A stretch of 64,000 bases of DNA from Bacillota bacterium. GTDB taxonomy: Bacteria; Bacillota; Bacilli; Bacillales_A; Planococcaceae. Shown here piece by piece: positions 62,600-64,000 of the stretch; the stretch's first letter is position 1; each line of letters starts with the position of its first letter. The position numbers and the translations under genes were made by a program. The stretch spans positions 1-64,000 of the forward strand of contig JAEXYZ010000096.1 of NCBI GenBank assembly GCA_023405135.1, written 5' to 3'. The notes under the pieces were generated by a model. The model saw only the letters and a list, made by a program, of their open reading frames with translations, ran no database searches and was not told the origin of the DNA.

Positions 62600-63557
62600 A
62601 ACACTTGGCTTTGAAGAACCTGTAATAAAGCTACGAGAAAAAATCGATGAACTAAAAGAAATTGCAAAAACTGCAGATGTTGACATGACTGGTGAAATAG
62701 AAACACTAGAATCAAGACTAAAACAGCTTGAAACAAAAATTTATTCTAGTATGGAGCCATGGGATCGTGTTCAAGTAGCTAGACATCCAATGCGTCCAAC
62801 AACAATGGATTATATTCAAGAAATTTGTAGTGATTTTATTGAATTACATGGTGATCGATCATTCGGGGATGACGAAGCAATTGTAGGTGGTATCGCATTT
62901 TTTGAAGGACAACCAATTACGATCATTGGTCATCAAAGGGGAAAAACAACAAAGGAAAATATTCGCCGTAATTTTGGTATGCCACATCCAGAAGGCTATC
63001 GAAAAGCATTGCGTTTAATGAAGCAGGCTGAAAAATTTGGACGCCCGATTATTTGTTTTATTGATACAAAGGGAGCATATCCTGGTAAAGCAGCTGAAGA
63101 GCGCGGACAAAGCGAAGCTATTGCAAAAAATCTTTTCGAGATGGCAGGACTAAAAGTACCTGTAATTAGTATTGTAATTGGCGAAGGGGGAAGTGGCGGA
63201 GCGTTAGCACTAGGAGTTGCAAATAAAATATTTATGTTAGAAAACTCTACTTACTCTGTTATTTCTCCAGAAGGAGCTGCATCTATTTTATGGAAAGATG
63301 CGAGCCTAGCAAAGCAAGCTGCTGAAGCTATGAAAATTACAGCATATGATCTTAAAGAAATGGATATTATTGATGGTATAGTGCCAGAAGTTTCTGGTGG
63401 GGCTCATCGTGACTTACAAACTCAAGCAAGCTCATTAAAAGACTGCGTTTCTAAAGCGCTAAATGAATTGAATTCCTTGTCAGAAATGGAGTTAATTGAA
63501 AATCGCTATAATAAGTTTAGAAAGATAGGACAATTTATAGATTTAGAAGAAATGTAA
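62592..63557 (+). CDS. accA: Acetyl-CoA carboxylase carboxyltransferase subunit alpha
   Basis: The partner of AccD in a heterotetrameric carboxyltransferase. The N-terminal helical segment (VIKLREKIDELKEIAKT) is followed by the crotonase-fold core with RHPMRPTTMDY, GDRSFGDDEAIVGG, and the oxyanion-forming GEGGSGGALALGVANK near 200. 321 residues. AAGGGAGGAG within accD serves as the ribosome binding site. It is terminated before pfkA. Confidence 0.97.
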   Translation: MSKTLGFEEPVIKLREKIDELKEIAKTADVDMTGEIETLESRLKQLETKIYSSMEPWDRVQVARHPMRPTTMDYIQEICSDFIELHGDRSFGDDEAIVGGIAFFEGQPITIIGHQRGKTTKENIRRNFGMPHPEGYRKALRLMKQAEKFGRPIICFIDTKGAYPGKAAEERGQSEAIAKNLFEMAGLKVPVISIVIGEGGSGGALALGVANKIFMLENSTYSVISPEGAASILWKDASLAKQAAEAMKITAYDLKEMDIIDGIVPEVSGGAHRDLQTQASSLKDCVSKALNELNSLSEMELIENRYNKFRKIGQFIDLEEM

Positions 63558-63562
63558 ATTTA

Positions 63563-63601
63563 AAAATGACAAAAACCAAAAAGGGTTTTGTCGTTTTTTT
63601 C
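63563..63601 (+). terminator. accA terminator
   Basis: AATGACAAAAACC and GGGTTTTGTCGTT pair with one wobble and are followed by T6. Confidence 0.85.
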
Positions 63602-63694
63602 TAATATATAGTAAAATAATATCATTAATTTGTTTCTGTTAGTTGAAAATTCCAAATATGAATTGAATTTATTATTATTGTTAAGAGATTGTGT

Positions 63695-63714
63695 TAAGTT
63701 ATAAGTATAACTTA
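63695..63714 (+). promoter_or_regulatory. Palindromic operator-like site upstream of pfkA
   Basis: TAAGTTATAAGTATAACTTA: nine-base perfect arms around AG, 63 bases before the pfkA ATG. TATAAG or TATAAC inside it could serve as a -10, so a bound protein would block transcription. I do not recognise the cognate regulator. Confidence 0.45.
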
Positions 63715-63777
63715 CAACGGAACATTTTTATGCTAATGTTGTTAATAAGAGGTACTTTTAGGAGGGGCTTGAGAATT

Positions 63778-64000
63778 ATGAAAAGAATAGCCGTTTTAAC
63801 AAGTGGGGGAGATTCACCAGGAATGAATGCGGCCATTCGTGCGGTCGTGCGGAAAGCAAATTTTCATGGTGTAGAAGTTATGGGGATTTATCACGGTTAT
63901 GAAGGATTTATAGAAGGAAGAATGGAACTATTAGATTTAGGTTCCGTAGGTGGGATAATTCAACGGGGTGGTACGAAATTATTTTCATCTCGTTGTCCAC
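63778..64000 (+). CDS. pfkA: 6-phosphofructokinase, 5' part only
   Basis: The window ends inside this gene after 74 codons. The start MKRIAVLTSGGDSPGMNAAI contains the ATP-binding glycine-rich loop of bacterial PfkA, and the GYEGFIEG and GGTKLFSSRCP motifs follow at the expected spacing. The enzyme phosphorylates fructose-6-phosphate in glycolysis. TAGGAGGGG precedes the ATG. The order accD-accA-pfkA (then pyk) is the standard Bacilli arrangement. Confidence 0.96.
   Translation, partial: MKRIAVLTSGGDSPGMNAAIRAVVRKANFHGVEVMGIYHGYEGFIEGRMELLDLGSVGGIIQRGGTKLFSSRCP

Overview
The window is an AT-rich chromosomal segment of an endospore-forming member of the Bacillales. The gene content, the synteny with the Bacillus subtilis ytp-acu-tyrS-ytx-ytk-dnaE-accDA-pfkA region, an alpha/beta-type small acid-soluble spore protein, and sigma-H, sigma-W and sigma-G-like promoters all point there. 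The dispersed repeats and the S-layer (SLH) remnant suggest a Lysinibacillus/Solibacillus/Ureibacillus-type Planococcaceae (inference). Nothing looks like phage, plasmid, insertion sequence, tRNA, rRNA or CRISPR. About 90 percent is ordinary core chromosome; the unusual material sits in gaps, leaders and two decayed genes.

Layout. 1-2.4 kb: a leader and a chemotaxis receptor gene carrying two compensating frameshifts, then an orphan fragment. 2.4-8.7 kb: sftA, a hairpin-rich spacer, murC, ytxG-ytxH behind a sigma-H-like promoter, and a 49-residue reverse-strand ORF. 8.9-11 kb (reverse): an FtsA/PilM-like ATPase with an unusual C-terminal array of repeated VNG/NGD modules. 11-18.2 kb: aroA, ccpA, the reverse acuABC operon and the divergent acsA, which together form an acetyl-CoA synthetase acetylation/deacetylation switch. 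18.4-22.7 kb: argCJBD behind an ARG-box-like operator. 22.7-25.6 kb (reverse): a class A PBP. 25.7-27.4 kb: T-box and tyrS. 27.5-30 kb: ruins of an S-layer protein fused in frame to the tail of a GNAT acetyltransferase. 30.1-31.1 kb: rpsD and a hairpin repeat. 31.4-39.4 kb: dgcP, ytsP, hisJ, ezrA, nifZ-thiI and sspA. 39.7-45 kb: ytcI, the sigma-W-type sppA-yteJ operon, tpx and ytxK. 45-46.6 kb (reverse): a membrane acyltransferase and a UspA protein. 47-53 kb: ald and a branched-chain amino acid ABC transporter behind a CodY-like box. 53-57.8 kb: an M24 peptidase, ytkL, ytoI, ytpI and nrnA. 57.8-64 kb: dnaE with a degenerate PHP domain, a GntR/FadR-type regulator with a perfect palindromic operator, accD-accA, and the 5' end of pfkA.

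How it works together. Much of the segment concerns carbon and acetyl-CoA flow: CcpA, AcsA with AcuABC, Ald, AccDA with its local GntR regulator, and PfkA. A second theme is envelope and division (SftA, MurC, FtsA-like, class A PBP, EzrA, SppA). Amino acid supply is also well represented (AroA, ArgCJBD, TyrS under T-box control, Liv transporter under a likely CodY box).

No wholly new multi-gene system is evident. The best leads are the FtsA-like ATPase with repeated C-terminal modules, the S-layer/GNAT chimera, two dispersed hairpin repeat families, the structured acsA leader, the degenerate PHP domain of DnaE, and the GntR operator next to accDA.
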